Shown here: positions 36,407 through 45,541 of the stretch, piece after piece | How the letters are laid out: every line of letters begins with the position of its first letter | Numbering within the stretch: the first letter of the stretch is position 1 | Assembly: GCA_041396125.1 (NCBI GenBank) | Contig: JAWKZG010000010.1 | Location: forward strand, 1-64,000 | DNA: 64,000 bases | Reading direction: 5' to 3' | DNA from: JAWKZG01 sp041396125 | GTDB taxonomy: Bacteria; Pseudomonadota; Gammaproteobacteria; Competibacterales; Competibacteraceae | Translations under genes and position numbers: made by a program | The notes under the pieces: generated by a model | The model's input: the letters and a program-made list of their open reading frames with translations, nothing else | What the model was told of the DNA's origin: nothing | Database searches by the model: none

Positions 36407-39155
36407 CCAGAGGTTCCAGTATCTGCCAGTACTGGCGGCTGATGTGATTGCGACCTTGCCGGTGCTGAATCGGCACACAGTAACGCACCGTGGTCAGCGG
36501 TGCCGGCGAGGCAAAGATCAGGGCAAAGCCGAACTCCCGCGCGGTTTCGATCAGGCTGATCTGGTTGCGGGCATCCAGTGCCAGAGCTTCATCGAGGTAA
36601 CAGACCGCCCGTACCTGATGACGCTTATCCTGCATCAGATGCAACATGGCCAGCCCGGTCACCAGCTTGGCCATCAGTACCGTGCCGTTGGAGGCAGCAC
36701 TGTCGATATCCTGGAAGGATTCGGGCGGCTGGTCGATCTTGCCAACCACAAATTCCAGCCGGAACAAGTCCGCAACTTTCAGTCCCTGACGGGCATTACC
36801 CTCATTAACCAGGATCTGTTTAGCGCGCTCAAGCTGGGCATCATCCAGTATGCTGGCCTGATTAAACAGCTCGAAGCTATCGCCACTGTCAACCTGCGCA
36901 GCCGTATCAATCAGGATATTGATGGCTTCGACCAGATAGGTTTCATCTTCCGGTTCGATCCTGAAGGTTTTCAGGTCCGACAACTGGCGGTGACCGATCA
37001 GACGGTTGAACTCGCGCATCCGGCTTTTAAATGCCAGCAAGCCGTCTCTAAGCTCCCGCAGACTGGCGGTGACGTTGACCACCGCGCTGCGCGCCTTTTT
37101 CTCCAGCACTTCGGCTTCCTGCGGCAGCTGCTGGCTGAAATTAATGATGTAACGCAGCTCTGCCTCCCGGTTTTCGCTGTACTGGTACTTGGTGAGCCCG
37201 CCCGCGTGCAGTGCAGCCAGCCCATGCTGCAACGCATTGTCCAGCTCACGTAACTGGCGGCAGTCGCGCTGGTAAATCTGCAGCTTGTCAGCCAGTTCAT
37301 CCAGTGTCCATTCGGGCTCGCCCAGCCAGGGCTGATGATCAAGCTGTGCCAGATAGCTGAAGGGCTCGCCACTATCGCTCCGCTGCCTGCGCGCCTGCTC
37401 GATGCTCAGCTGTTGCTGTTCGAGGCGGGATTGCGCTTTGCCCAGTGTATTAAACTGTTCCCGCAACTGCTCGGCCGTCTCCTGGGAACGGGCCAGCGCA
37501 TCAATAACCTGGCGAAGACCGGCGTTCAGCTCGGCCTGTCGGGCCTGACGCTCGGGTACCGCAGCCAGCAAGGTCTGCAGCGTGTCGTAATCGGCCAGCT
37601 CCTGTTCGAGCTTGCGTTGCTCCTGCTCCAACCGCTGTTTTTTCGCCAGAGCCTGTGCCATCTGCTCAGCGGCCTCAAGTTGCTCGGCCAGCGCCGTTAA
37701 TTGCTGCCCGACATCGGCCAGCCGTGCATTAATTTCAGTCTCGCTGAGCTGACTATGCTGCGGACTCAGTGTCTGCAGCGACAGGCTCAACCCGGCCAGC
37801 TGCAGCTGCTCCGCAGCGCCCTGTGCCAAAGCCTGCTGCAGCTGTGCCGTATCCAGCTGGAAATCAGCCGGGCCCAGACTCATCACCGGCGCACTCAGTA
37901 CCCGGTTCAGACGGTCGAGATCCGCTGCAGGCAGGGCTTCGCTCAGACGACGATAGAGATTGTCACCCAGATTGACCAGCTGCTGCTGCAACTGGATCTG
38001 CTCGCGCTGCAACCGCTTCTGATCATAGCGGAGAGCAGTCGGGTTGCGGCTGTTAACCTGACCGATCAGGGTGGTCTGGGCATCCAGCCTGCGCCGGGCA
38101 GATTGCAGTTGTGCATCCAGCTGCTGGCGATCATTGACCAGCTCAAAACGCCGGCTCAGCTGCGCCTGCTGTTGCTCAATTGCCTTGAGCTCTTGCAGCT
38201 GCTGTTCGAGTCGCAATTTCTGCTCGGTCAGCTCGCGATCACACCGGGTATGCTGGTGCTGTGCTTCCTTAAGCTGGCTCTCCTGCGCGACCAGTGCCTG
38301 GCATTGTGCCCGGTAATATGACTGCCAGTCAGTCAGCCCCTGCTCCACACGGGGTCGCCAGTCGATCAGTTTGCCACGCAGGATGCGGCGTTGCTCGAAC
38401 TGCTGTGCCAGTTGCGCAATCTGTTCGCGTTGTTCAAGCGCGGCCTGATACTGGGCCCGCTCGGCGTTAACCTCGGCAAAGGCTTTGTCCCACACCTGTT
38501 TGAAATCGATAGCGTCATGCGGCAGATCACGTTTGAAAATTTGCAGCAGATAGGCTTTGACATCACTGGAGTTCAGCTTGTCCAGACGCAACGTGCGGGT
38601 CAGCACCTGCTGAAAGACCTGTGCATCGGACGCGTGCTCAAGACGAAATACCGTGAAATCCGGCTCGTGACCGGTTCGCACCCGACGCCCGCCATACAGC
38701 AGCTCACGGAACTCCTGGCTGCTGTAACGAAACACCAGACGCTCGCGCCCGGCCAGATGCTTCACAAGTTGCGGTTGCGTGACCAGTGTGTCGTCCGGCA
38801 GACGGTAATCCTCTATATCGAGGGAACCCTGATAGGCGAAGTATTCGTAGTCATGAGCCGTCCCCTTGCCGACACAACCCAACACCACGGTGCCGCTTTG
38901 CGGCAGGCTGACCTCCAGCAGAATGTAGGCATTGTTGCCAGGAAAATAGAACCTGCGCGTCTTGTCGAAACCATGCGCACCGAAGTCCATGCGACGCCTG
39001 TCAATGATCAGCAGAAACTGCAGCGCATTGATCAGGCTGGTTTTGCCGGTGTTATTGGGCGCGATCAGCGATACCGAATCGTCTAGCGGCAGCTCCGCCC
39101 GCGAATAGTCGGCACTGTTGAGCAGCACCAGGCGCTGAAAACCGTATTCAATCAT
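36390..39155 (-). CDS. Wadjet SMC-like ATPase JetC / MksB
   Basis: Condensin-like ATPase of 921 residues. Walker A NNTGKTSLINALQFLL lies near residue 35, and the C-terminal Walker B is in RAVCYLDEALALDARNQISL. Long coiled-coil arms (about 220-400 and 460-620, rich in Gln, Leu and Glu) surround a hinge region, as in MukB/MksB. It forms the loop-extruding motor with JetA and JetB. Overlaps jetB by four bases. The reading frame is intact over 2.7 kb. Confidence 0.92.
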   Translation of the reverse strand: MIEYGFQRLVLLNSADYSRAELPLDDSVSLIAPNNTGKTSLINALQFLLIIDRRRMDFGAHGFDKTRRFYFPGNNAYILLEVSLPQSGTVVLGCVGKGTAHDYEYFAYQGSLDIEDYRLPDDTLVTQPQLVKHLAGRERLVFRYSSQEFRELLYGGRRVRTGHEPDFTVFRLEHASDAQVFQQVLTRTLRLDKLNSSDVKAYLLQIFKRDLPHDAIDFKQVWDKAFAEVNAERAQYQAALEQREQIAQLAQQFEQRRILRGKLIDWRPRVEQGLTDWQSYYRAQCQALVAQESQLKEAQHQHTRCDRELTEQKLRLEQQLQELKAIEQQQAQLSRRFELVNDRQQLDAQLQSARRRLDAQTTLIGQVNSRNPTALRYDQKRLQREQIQLQQQLVNLGDNLYRRLSEALPAADLDRLNRVLSAPVMSLGPADFQLDTAQLQQALAQGAAEQLQLAGLSLSLQTLSPQHSQLSETEINARLADVGQQLTALAEQLEAAEQMAQALAKKQRLEQEQRKLEQELADYDTLQTLLAAVPERQARQAELNAGLRQVIDALARSQETAEQLREQFNTLGKAQSRLEQQQLSIEQARRQRSDSGEPFSYLAQLDHQPWLGEPEWTLDELADKLQIYQRDCRQLRELDNALQHGLAALHAGGLTKYQYSENREAELRYIINFSQQLPQEAEVLEKKARSAVVNVTASLRELRDGLLAFKSRMREFNRLIGHRQLSDLKTFRIEPEDETYLVEAINILIDTAAQVDSGDSFELFNQASILDDAQLERAKQILVNEGNARQGLKVADLFRLEFVVGKIDQPPESFQDIDSAASNGTVLMAKLVTGLAMLHLMQDKRHQVRAVCYLDEALALDARNQISLIETAREFGFALIFASPAPLTTVRYCVPIQHRQGRNHISRQYWQILEPLDGGNV

Positions 39156-39751
39156 ATCCCAGTATTTTTTTCCTCTGGCCCTTCTTCGGGATCAAAAGCG
39201 TACCCGGCCCGGCTGCTATCGTTCCGCTCGGCGGCCAGCGCCTCGAAATGATCCAGATAGCGGCAGACTGCCGGCAGCAATTGCCAGCGCCCACTGCTGT
39301 CTGTCCTGGCAAAGCCAAAACGACTGGCAGTCTCGAGCAGGCCCGACAGCGTGTCGATATCCAGCTCTTCCGCCGTCAGCAGTTCCTGATGCTGTTCGTA
39401 AACCGTCGCGAGCAGAGCCCGATCAATGATCCAGTCGCCAAAGCGCAGCAGTGGTTTGCCGGCATCGGCCTGGGTATCGAAAATCACCATAAACAGCAAT
39501 GCCAGCTGGCGGCTAGCCTTGTTGACCGTGTTGCTGGCCTCTTCATTGTGAAACCAGGCAAAGCCCCGGCCATCGATTCGCAACTCGTAACCGAGCGCCT
39601 TGAACAGGTCACAGTAGTCCGTTTCTGCACGTTCCAGCTCTGCCCAAAGCGCAGGATCTGATACCCGATTAAGATGTCGGCCATTGCTGAACAGACGAAA
39701 GAGTTCCGCCAACTGGGACAGCTGATCAAGCTGGATAGCTTTTCTACTCAT
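39152..39751 (-). CDS. Wadjet subunit JetB / MksE-like
   Basis: Protein of 199 residues, the size of MksE/JetB (kite) subunits, with two winged-helix-like parts and no enzyme motif. It starts MSRKAIQLDQLSQLAELFRL and contains DYCDLFKALGYELRIDGRGF, a kite-subunit style segment. It bridges the kleisin JetA and the ATPase JetC. It overlaps both neighbours by four bases, indicating tight translational coupling. Confidence 0.82.
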   Translation of the reverse strand: MSRKAIQLDQLSQLAELFRLFSNGRHLNRVSDPALWAELERAETDYCDLFKALGYELRIDGRGFAWFHNEEASNTVNKASRQLALLFMVIFDTQADAGKPLLRFGDWIIDRALLATVYEQHQELLTAEELDIDTLSGLLETASRFGFARTDSSGRWQLLPAVCRYLDHFEALAAERNDSSRAGYAFDPEEGPEEKNTGI

Positions 39752-41004
39752 TTGGCGTGTAATTGATGAGGATAGTAATGCACCCGCAACGTGTTCAAAT
39801 CACTGCTTATAAAATTGCTTTGCAGCGTGCAGTTCCAGCCCGGCTCACGCACCAGATCATGGTACAGACGCAGCAGTACCCGGTCGGACAGATAGCCATA
39901 CTGCTGCTGTAACCAGAGCAGCAGATTCTCTACCGGCAGCGCAGCCTGCAATCGGGCTTTCAGGGCGGTCTCGTCGACCCAGTCAGCCGGTGCCTCCGGC
40001 TTTTCTGTCAGCTCGTCCGGAAAGGCCTGGATGCGGGGTGTAAACGCCTGCGCTTCGGCCATCAGTGCCCGCACTTCATAACCAACACCGATACGGCGAC
40101 CGCGTTCCTGTCGCCACAGTGGCAACATGCTGGCCACGTCCCGCGCCTTTAACCCATGGCGTAAACCCTGTTTGCGAACCCGACCGAGCAAGTAGCTGAT
40201 TGCGGCAGACAGCTCGTTGTGTTGGCGGGCTTCTTCCCTCAGAGGCAGCAGAGTGTCGGCACATTGCTGGGCAACCACCCGGCCCAGACGACGCAGCTCC
40301 TTGGCCTGATACGCCACTTGTCGCAACTGGACGCGGTGCGTGTATAACGCACCTTGTACTGACAGCATCTCGCTGGCGGCATCCAGCGTGTGCTCGGCCG
40401 TTTCCAGATAAGGGTAAAAAGTGCCCGAAGAACCGCTGTCCATCATTTCGTTCATCGGTTCAACATACTGGTCATAGGCTTCCAATACCGCCTGATAGCG
40501 TTTAGCGGCCGGCATCGCGGCATCGCTTGATTTGGCGTTTTCCGCCAGTTCCAGAATAGCGTGCCGATCCTGATCCAGCTGCTGACTGATGCGCCGGAAC
40601 AACTCCGACAAACGCGCCGCCCCACGCCGTAATACATCATGATCAGCCCGCTCCAGACCTTCCCGCAACTGCGCCGTGGCCTCTTTGATCGCCTCGACAC
40701 GCGCCTTGAGCACCGAAGACAGGCCCAGCTCGTGCTCGCGGGTCAGGCCACGCACAAAATCCAGTACCAGTGGATTCAGTTGCAAACTGCTGGAACGGCT
40801 CAACCACTGCAACAGATCGGCATTGCACAGCGCGCGCAAAATGCCACCCGCTTCGTCTGCTTGTGTCTGCGGCTGGTATTTCCTGATAACAGCCAGCACA
40901 TGACTTTCCTCGAAGGCCGTCAAGTCCCGCGAGGCGTGCGCCAGGGCTTCAATAATGTCCCAGTACTTGTGCAGGGAAAAAACCAGACTTTTGGGGGTGA
41001 CCAT
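39748..41004 (-). CDS. Wadjet kleisin JetA / MksF-like
   Basis: First gene of the operon, 418 residues. The N-terminal winged-helix-like segment is LVFSLHKYWDIIEALAHASR, with long helices in the middle (QLREGLERADHDVLRRGAAR, AAEHTLDAASEML-like) and a C-terminal winged helix (LLWLQQQYGYLSDRVLLRLY). Size and order (JetA-JetB-JetC-JetD) fit the kleisin MksF/JetA. The ATG at 41004 has no strong ribosome binding site. The intergenic DNA upstream (41005-41297) holds its promoter. Confidence 0.8.
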   Translation of the reverse strand: MVTPKSLVFSLHKYWDIIEALAHASRDLTAFEESHVLAVIRKYQPQTQADEAGGILRALCNADLLQWLSRSSSLQLNPLVLDFVRGLTREHELGLSSVLKARVEAIKEATAQLREGLERADHDVLRRGAARLSELFRRISQQLDQDRHAILELAENAKSSDAAMPAAKRYQAVLEAYDQYVEPMNEMMDSGSSGTFYPYLETAEHTLDAASEMLSVQGALYTHRVQLRQVAYQAKELRRLGRVVAQQCADTLLPLREEARQHNELSAAISYLLGRVRKQGLRHGLKARDVASMLPLWRQERGRRIGVGYEVRALMAEAQAFTPRIQAFPDELTEKPEAPADWVDETALKARLQAALPVENLLLWLQQQYGYLSDRVLLRLYHDLVREPGWNCTLQSNFISSDLNTLRVHYYPHQLHAK

Positions 41005-41297
41005 GGGATGAGTTACCTGCTCCTGAAGTGTTCTCCTTGTGCGAAATATTGTGCCATAGTGTGCGCGCAGGGTGCTAATACTGCCTCTGGTACGAGATTT
41101 CCGACATTCTGTATTGTCCGGCTGTATTGCCGGCTTTCCACCGACGCGGGAATGACAAGATAAGGAATGAGTGTTTATATTTTTATCTTAATAACCATCC
41201 ATTATATTTTGGCATACTACCTGCCCTGCCTATCGCAAATTCGTTTTTTGATGCGCAGAAAAATTTATTGATTGAGCCACAGGAGCGAGACATAACC
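41005..41297. other. Divergent intergenic region with degraded dRS3-like repeat
   Basis: 293 bases between jetA (minus) and the MBL-fold gene (plus). It contains ACGCGGGAATGACAAG at about 41145-41160, a right arm of the dRS3-like element, and an AT-rich stretch (41165-41215) likely to hold the promoter of the plus-strand operon. Confidence 0.45.
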
Positions 41298-42260
41298 ATG
41301 AGCAAGAAACCGTTTGCGTCGTCTGCCGATCTCGGCCAGAAGACCGAAACCCTGGAAATTCTGGCCGACGGTGTTTACGCCCTGACCGCGGAAGGCGACC
41401 CCAATGTTGGTGCCATTGAAGCGGAGGATTTCATCATCGCTTTTGAGGCTCGCGCCACTCCTAAAGCGGCCAGCGACTGGCTGACGCTGCTGCGCCAGCA
41501 TACCGACAAACCGATCCGTTATCTGGTGCTGTCGCACTATCATGCGGTACGGGTACTGGGTGCCTCAGCGTTTAATGCAGAAAGCATTATCACCCATGAA
41601 ATGACCCGGTTTCTGATTGAAGAACGCGGCCAGCAGGACTGGGACAGCGAATTTGGCCGCATGCCGCGCCTGTTTCGTGAACCGGAAGGCATTCCGGGGC
41701 TGACCCGGCCCGATATCGTGTTTAATGATCGGCTATCCATACCGCTCGGCGGTGACCGCGGTAATCTGGAACTGGCGTTTTGCGGACGTGGCCATACGGC
41801 CGGTGACATTATCGCCTGGATACCCAAGCACAAAATAATGTTTGCGGGCGATCTGGTTGAGGCGGAAGCGGCGCTTTACACCGGCGATGCGTTTCATTTT
41901 GACTGGTCGAGCGCCACCCTGGACAAGGTCAAATCCTATCAGGCCGAGATTCTGATCGGCGGGCGCGGTGCTGTGGTGCGCGGTCGGGACAAGGTCGATG
42001 CGGCCATTGAACAAACACGCGGCTTTCTAACCGGGATGCAGGAAAAAGTCGGTGACGTGCATCGTCGTGGCGGCACCTTGCGAGAAGCGTTTGAACAGAC
42101 CCATGCGTATCTGGCTCCTAAATTCGGCCGATGGCCTATTTTCGAGCATTGTCTGCCGTTCGATGTGAAACGCTTGTGGGACGAGCTTGACGGCACCGAC
42201 TGGCCGCAGATCTGGACCGCCGAACTGGATCGGCAAGTCTGGGATCAACTGCAAAGCTGA
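41298..42260 (+). CDS. MBL-fold protein with incomplete metal motif
   Basis: Metallo-beta-lactamase-fold protein of 320 residues, first gene of the homogentisate-linked operon. The usual HxHxDH motif reads HYHAVR, lacking the Asp and the third His. The next His is present in GHTAGD and the Asp in FAGDLV. The last His of the fold is replaced (ILIGGRG instead of a PGHG-like motif). At most one metal site looks complete. The fold could act on a thioester or lactone intermediate, but activity is uncertain. No signal peptide. It precedes the FAD monooxygenase by ten bases. Confidence 0.85.
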   Translation: MSKKPFASSADLGQKTETLEILADGVYALTAEGDPNVGAIEAEDFIIAFEARATPKAASDWLTLLRQHTDKPIRYLVLSHYHAVRVLGASAFNAESIITHEMTRFLIEERGQQDWDSEFGRMPRLFREPEGIPGLTRPDIVFNDRLSIPLGGDRGNLELAFCGRGHTAGDIIAWIPKHKIMFAGDLVEAEAALYTGDAFHFDWSSATLDKVKSYQAEILIGGRGAVVRGRDKVDAAIEQTRGFLTGMQEKVGDVHRRGGTLREAFEQTHAYLAPKFGRWPIFEHCLPFDVKRLWDELDGTDWPQIWTAELDRQVWDQLQS

Positions 42261-42270
42261 GTTTTCAGTC

Positions 42271-43965
42271 ATGCCTGCGAGCTACCAGAATCCCGTGTAT
42301 GACTATATCCAATCGGACGAACAGCGCACGGGTCGGCCGCAACAGCATCCCGTGGTGGTGGTTGGTGCCGGCCCGGTCGGTTTAAGCGCTGCGATTGACC
42401 TGGCCCAGAACGGCGTGCCGGTTGTGCTGCTCGATGACGATAACACCGTCAGCCAGGGTTCGCGGGCAATCTGTTTCGCCAAACGCACGCTGGAGATCTT
42501 CGATCGTTTGGGCACCGGTCAGGTGCTGGTCGACAAAGGTGTTACCTGGAATCTGGGCAAGGTGTTTTGCAGGGAGCAGGCGGTTTACGAGTTCAACCTG
42601 CTGCCGGAATCCGACCACCACCGGCCAGCTTTTATCAATCTGCAGCAGTATTATCTGGAAGAATACCTGATCCGGCGTTTGCACGCGCTGCAAGCTGACG
42701 CGATCCGCTGGCAGCATAAAGTCATCTCGGTGACACCTCGAACCGACGGGGTAGCACTGCAGGTCGAGACACCGGACGGGGTATTCGCCATGCAGTGCGA
42801 TTACCTGCTGGCCTGCGATGGCGCTCACAGCCCGGTGCGTACTCTGCTGGGCCTGGATTTCAAAGGCCAGGTCTTCCGGGACCGGTTTCTGATTGCCGAT
42901 GTGGTGATGAAAGGCGATTATCCGGCCGAGCGCTGGTTCTGGTTCGAACCCCATTTCTATGGCGGCCAGTCGGCGCTATTGCATAAACAGCCTGATGATG
43001 TCTGGCGGATTGATTTTCAGCTCGGCCATGATGCCGATCCGGTCGAGGAGCGCAAACCGGAAAACGTCATTCCCCGTGTTAAAGCCATGCTTGGCGATGA
43101 CCGGCCGTTCGAACTGGAATGGTGCAGTGTTTATACCTTCAGTTGCCTGCGTATGGAACGTTTTCGCCATGGCCGGATCATGTTTGCCGGCGATGCCGCG
43201 CATACCGTCTCACCGTTTGGTGCCCGCGGCGCTAATGGCGGCGTCCAGGACATTGACAATCTGATCTGGAAGCTGCGCCTGGTACTGGCAGGTCAGGCAC
43301 CGGAACACCTGCTGGACAGTTATGACAGCGAGCGCAGTTACGCCTGCAACGAAAACATCAAAAACTCAACCCGCTCGACTGATTTTATTACCCCCAAAAA
43401 TACCGCCAGCCGAGTGTTTCGCGATGCGGTACTGCAACTGGCCGAGACGCAGCCCTTCGCACGCGCACTGGTCAATAGCGGACGCTTGTCGACACCGGCG
43501 ATGCTGGCTGACTCACCGCTGAATACGCCAGATGAGGCCGATGCCGGATTTTCCGATCAAATGAAACCGGGCACACCCTGCACCGACGCGCCGCTGCTGC
43601 ATGCCGGCCAGCCCGGCTGGCTGCTGGCACAATTGGGCAACGCATTCAGCCTGCTGTTTTTCTGCTCCGAAGCACCGTTAAGCCCTGAAGTTAACGCGGC
43701 GATTATCATGCTGGCGCGGGCTAAGCCCGCCGTGCGCACATTGCTGATCAGGCCCGCGCCGGGCAGCCCAGCGATGGCTGGTAATGAGATGATTGACCAG
43801 CTGATCGACCATAAGGGGCTGATCGCCCGGCGTTATGGGACCAGACCGGGCTGCTGCTATCTGATTCGGCCCGATCAGCATGTCGCGGCACGCTGGCGGG
43901 CTTTTAATGCAGACAAAATTCGCGCGGCGCTGGCCCGTGCGACTGCGCAGGAGATGACGGTATGA
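42271..43965 (+). CDS. FAD-dependent aromatic monooxygenase (PHBH/MhpA type)
   Basis: Class A flavin monooxygenase of 564 residues. FAD-binding VVVVGAGPVGLSAAIDLAQ near residue 30, the DG motif CDYLLACDGAHSPVR, and the second FAD motif RIMFAGDAAHTVSPFGARG are all present. A thioredoxin-like C-terminal region follows (about 420-560), as in MhpA-like hydroxylases. In this operon it most likely hydroxylates a phenolic acid toward homogentisate (for instance 3-hydroxyphenylacetate), but the substrate is inferred from hmgA alone. It overlaps the DUF2783 gene by four bases (ATGA). Confidence 0.88.
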   Translation: MPASYQNPVYDYIQSDEQRTGRPQQHPVVVVGAGPVGLSAAIDLAQNGVPVVLLDDDNTVSQGSRAICFAKRTLEIFDRLGTGQVLVDKGVTWNLGKVFCREQAVYEFNLLPESDHHRPAFINLQQYYLEEYLIRRLHALQADAIRWQHKVISVTPRTDGVALQVETPDGVFAMQCDYLLACDGAHSPVRTLLGLDFKGQVFRDRFLIADVVMKGDYPAERWFWFEPHFYGGQSALLHKQPDDVWRIDFQLGHDADPVEERKPENVIPRVKAMLGDDRPFELEWCSVYTFSCLRMERFRHGRIMFAGDAAHTVSPFGARGANGGVQDIDNLIWKLRLVLAGQAPEHLLDSYDSERSYACNENIKNSTRSTDFITPKNTASRVFRDAVLQLAETQPFARALVNSGRLSTPAMLADSPLNTPDEADAGFSDQMKPGTPCTDAPLLHAGQPGWLLAQLGNAFSLLFFCSEAPLSPEVNAAIIMLARAKPAVRTLLIRPAPGSPAMAGNEMIDQLIDHKGLIARRYGTRPGCCYLIRPDQHVAARWRAFNADKIRAALARATAQEMTV

Positions 43966-44159
43966 ACGAGAAGCTCAATACCCAGCTCAATATTCCCCAA
44001 CCGGACGATTTTTACCATGAGCTGCTTGAGCTGCATCGGGATCTCAACGACGAGCAAAGCCGGCAGGTCAACGCCAAACTGATTCTGCTGCTGGCCAATC
44101 ATATCGGCGATCCCGCTGTATTACGCGAAGCGATGGAAATTGCCCGGCGCGGTGTTTAG
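43962..44159 (+). CDS. DUF2783 small protein
   Basis: Protein of 65 residues: NIPQPDDFYHELLELHRDLN then EQSRQVNAKLILLLANHIGD. This matches DUF2783, small acidic helical proteins that travel with FAD aromatic monooxygenases. It overlaps the monooxygenase stop by four bases, so it is translated with it and may be an accessory subunit. No catalytic motif is visible. Confidence 0.85.
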   Translation: MNEKLNTQLNIPQPDDFYHELLELHRDLNDEQSRQVNAKLILLLANHIGDPAVLREAMEIARRGV

Positions 44160-44236
44160 CTATTGTCCGCTCTGACCAGGATAGCGGGCCGATTGCATCG
44201 ATACTCATCGAAGAGAATACAGGAGCAAAACATCTG

Positions 44237-45514
44237 ATGAACGACACGAATTACCTCAGTGGCTTTGCCAACGAGTTTGCCACCGAAGCGCTACCCGGCG
44301 CATTGCCGGTGGGACGCAACTCACCCCAGCAAGCCCCCTATGGTTTATATGCCGAGCAACTCTCGGGCACAGCGTTCACGGCACCGCGTGGTGCTAATCG
44401 ACGCTCCTGGCTGTACCGTATCCGCCCGGCAGCGATGCACCAACCCTTTCAACGGCTGGATAACGGTCATCTGGTCAGCACATTCAACGATGTAGAAACC
44501 TCGCCCAATCAATTGCGCTGGAACCCGCTGCCGATCCCCACGGAACCCACCGATTTTGTGCAGGGTCTGGTCACCATGGCCGGTAATGCCGGTTGCGGTA
44601 TCCATCTCTACGCCGCCAATCGTTCCATGCGCGAGCGCTTTTTCTACAATGCTGACGGCGAACTGTTGCTGGTGCCGGAACGCGGGCGGCTGCATCTGGC
44701 CACCGAACTGGGGCAGCTGGACATAGAACCGCAAGAAATTGCCGTGATCCCGCGCGGCGTGCGCTTTCGGGTCGAGCTGCCGGACGGCGACGCACGCGGC
44801 TATATTTGTGAAAACTACGGCGCGCTGCTGCGCCTGCCTGATCTGGGACCGATTGGTTCCAACGGTCTGGCCAACCCGCGTGATTTTCTGACCCCGCGGG
44901 CGAGCTATGAAGACCGCGATGGCCCGTTCGAGCTGGTAGCCAAGTTCAAAGGCAATTTATGGACGGCCGAGATCGATCATTCGCCGCTGGATGTGGTCGC
45001 CTGGCACGGCAATTACGCGCCGTACAAATACGATCTGCGCCGCTTTAATGCTATCGGTTCGATCAGTTTTGATCACCCTGATCCGTCGATTTTTCTGGTG
45101 CTACAGTCGCAAAGCGATACGCCCGGTGTGGACAGCATCGATTTTGTGATCTTCCCGCCACGCGTGCTGGCCATGCAGGATACCTTCCGCCCGCCTTGGT
45201 TTCACCGCAACTTCGCCAGCGAGTTTATGGGCCTGATCCACGGTGCCTACGATGCCAAGGCGGAGGGCTTCGTGCCCGGCGGTGCCAGCCTGCACAATTG
45301 CATGAGCGGCCATGGACCGGATGCCGACACATTTGAGAAAGCCAGCACAAGCGACACCAGCAAGCCGGACTATATCCGGGATACGATGGCGTTCATGTTC
45401 GAGACACCGGCGATTATCAACCCGACCCGCTTTGCGCTGGAAACCTCGCAACGGCAACTCGAGTATTTCAAGTGCTGGCAGGGCCTGAAGAAAAACTTCA
45501 CCGGCAAACCCTGA
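44237..45514 (+). CDS. hmgA: Homogentisate 1,2-dioxygenase
   Basis: Ring-cleaving dioxygenase of 425 residues that converts homogentisate to maleylacetoacetate. The three iron ligands of the family are present: His in WFHRNFASEF, Glu in the same segment (SEFMGL), and His in MSGHGPDADTFEKAS. The start YLSGFANEFATEALPGALPV is diagnostic. AGGAG lies about 11 bases upstream. The next pathway enzymes (maleylacetoacetate isomerase and fumarylacetoacetase) are not in the window. It follows DUF2783 by 77 bases and is probably in the same operon. Confidence 0.97.
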   Translation: MNDTNYLSGFANEFATEALPGALPVGRNSPQQAPYGLYAEQLSGTAFTAPRGANRRSWLYRIRPAAMHQPFQRLDNGHLVSTFNDVETSPNQLRWNPLPIPTEPTDFVQGLVTMAGNAGCGIHLYAANRSMRERFFYNADGELLLVPERGRLHLATELGQLDIEPQEIAVIPRGVRFRVELPDGDARGYICENYGALLRLPDLGPIGSNGLANPRDFLTPRASYEDRDGPFELVAKFKGNLWTAEIDHSPLDVVAWHGNYAPYKYDLRRFNAIGSISFDHPDPSIFLVLQSQSDTPGVDSIDFVIFPPRVLAMQDTFRPPWFHRNFASEFMGLIHGAYDAKAEGFVPGGASLHNCMSGHGPDADTFEKASTSDTSKPDYIRDTMAFMFETPAIINPTRFALETSQRQLEYFKCWQGLKKNFTGKP

Positions 45515-45541
45515 TTCCCGCACGATAATCATAAGCCCGTC

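Noticed and set aside
36444..39086. Long plus-strand frames opposite jetC
   Set aside because: Leu/Gln-rich shadows of the coiled-coil gene; the minus strand has Walker motifs and operon overlaps.
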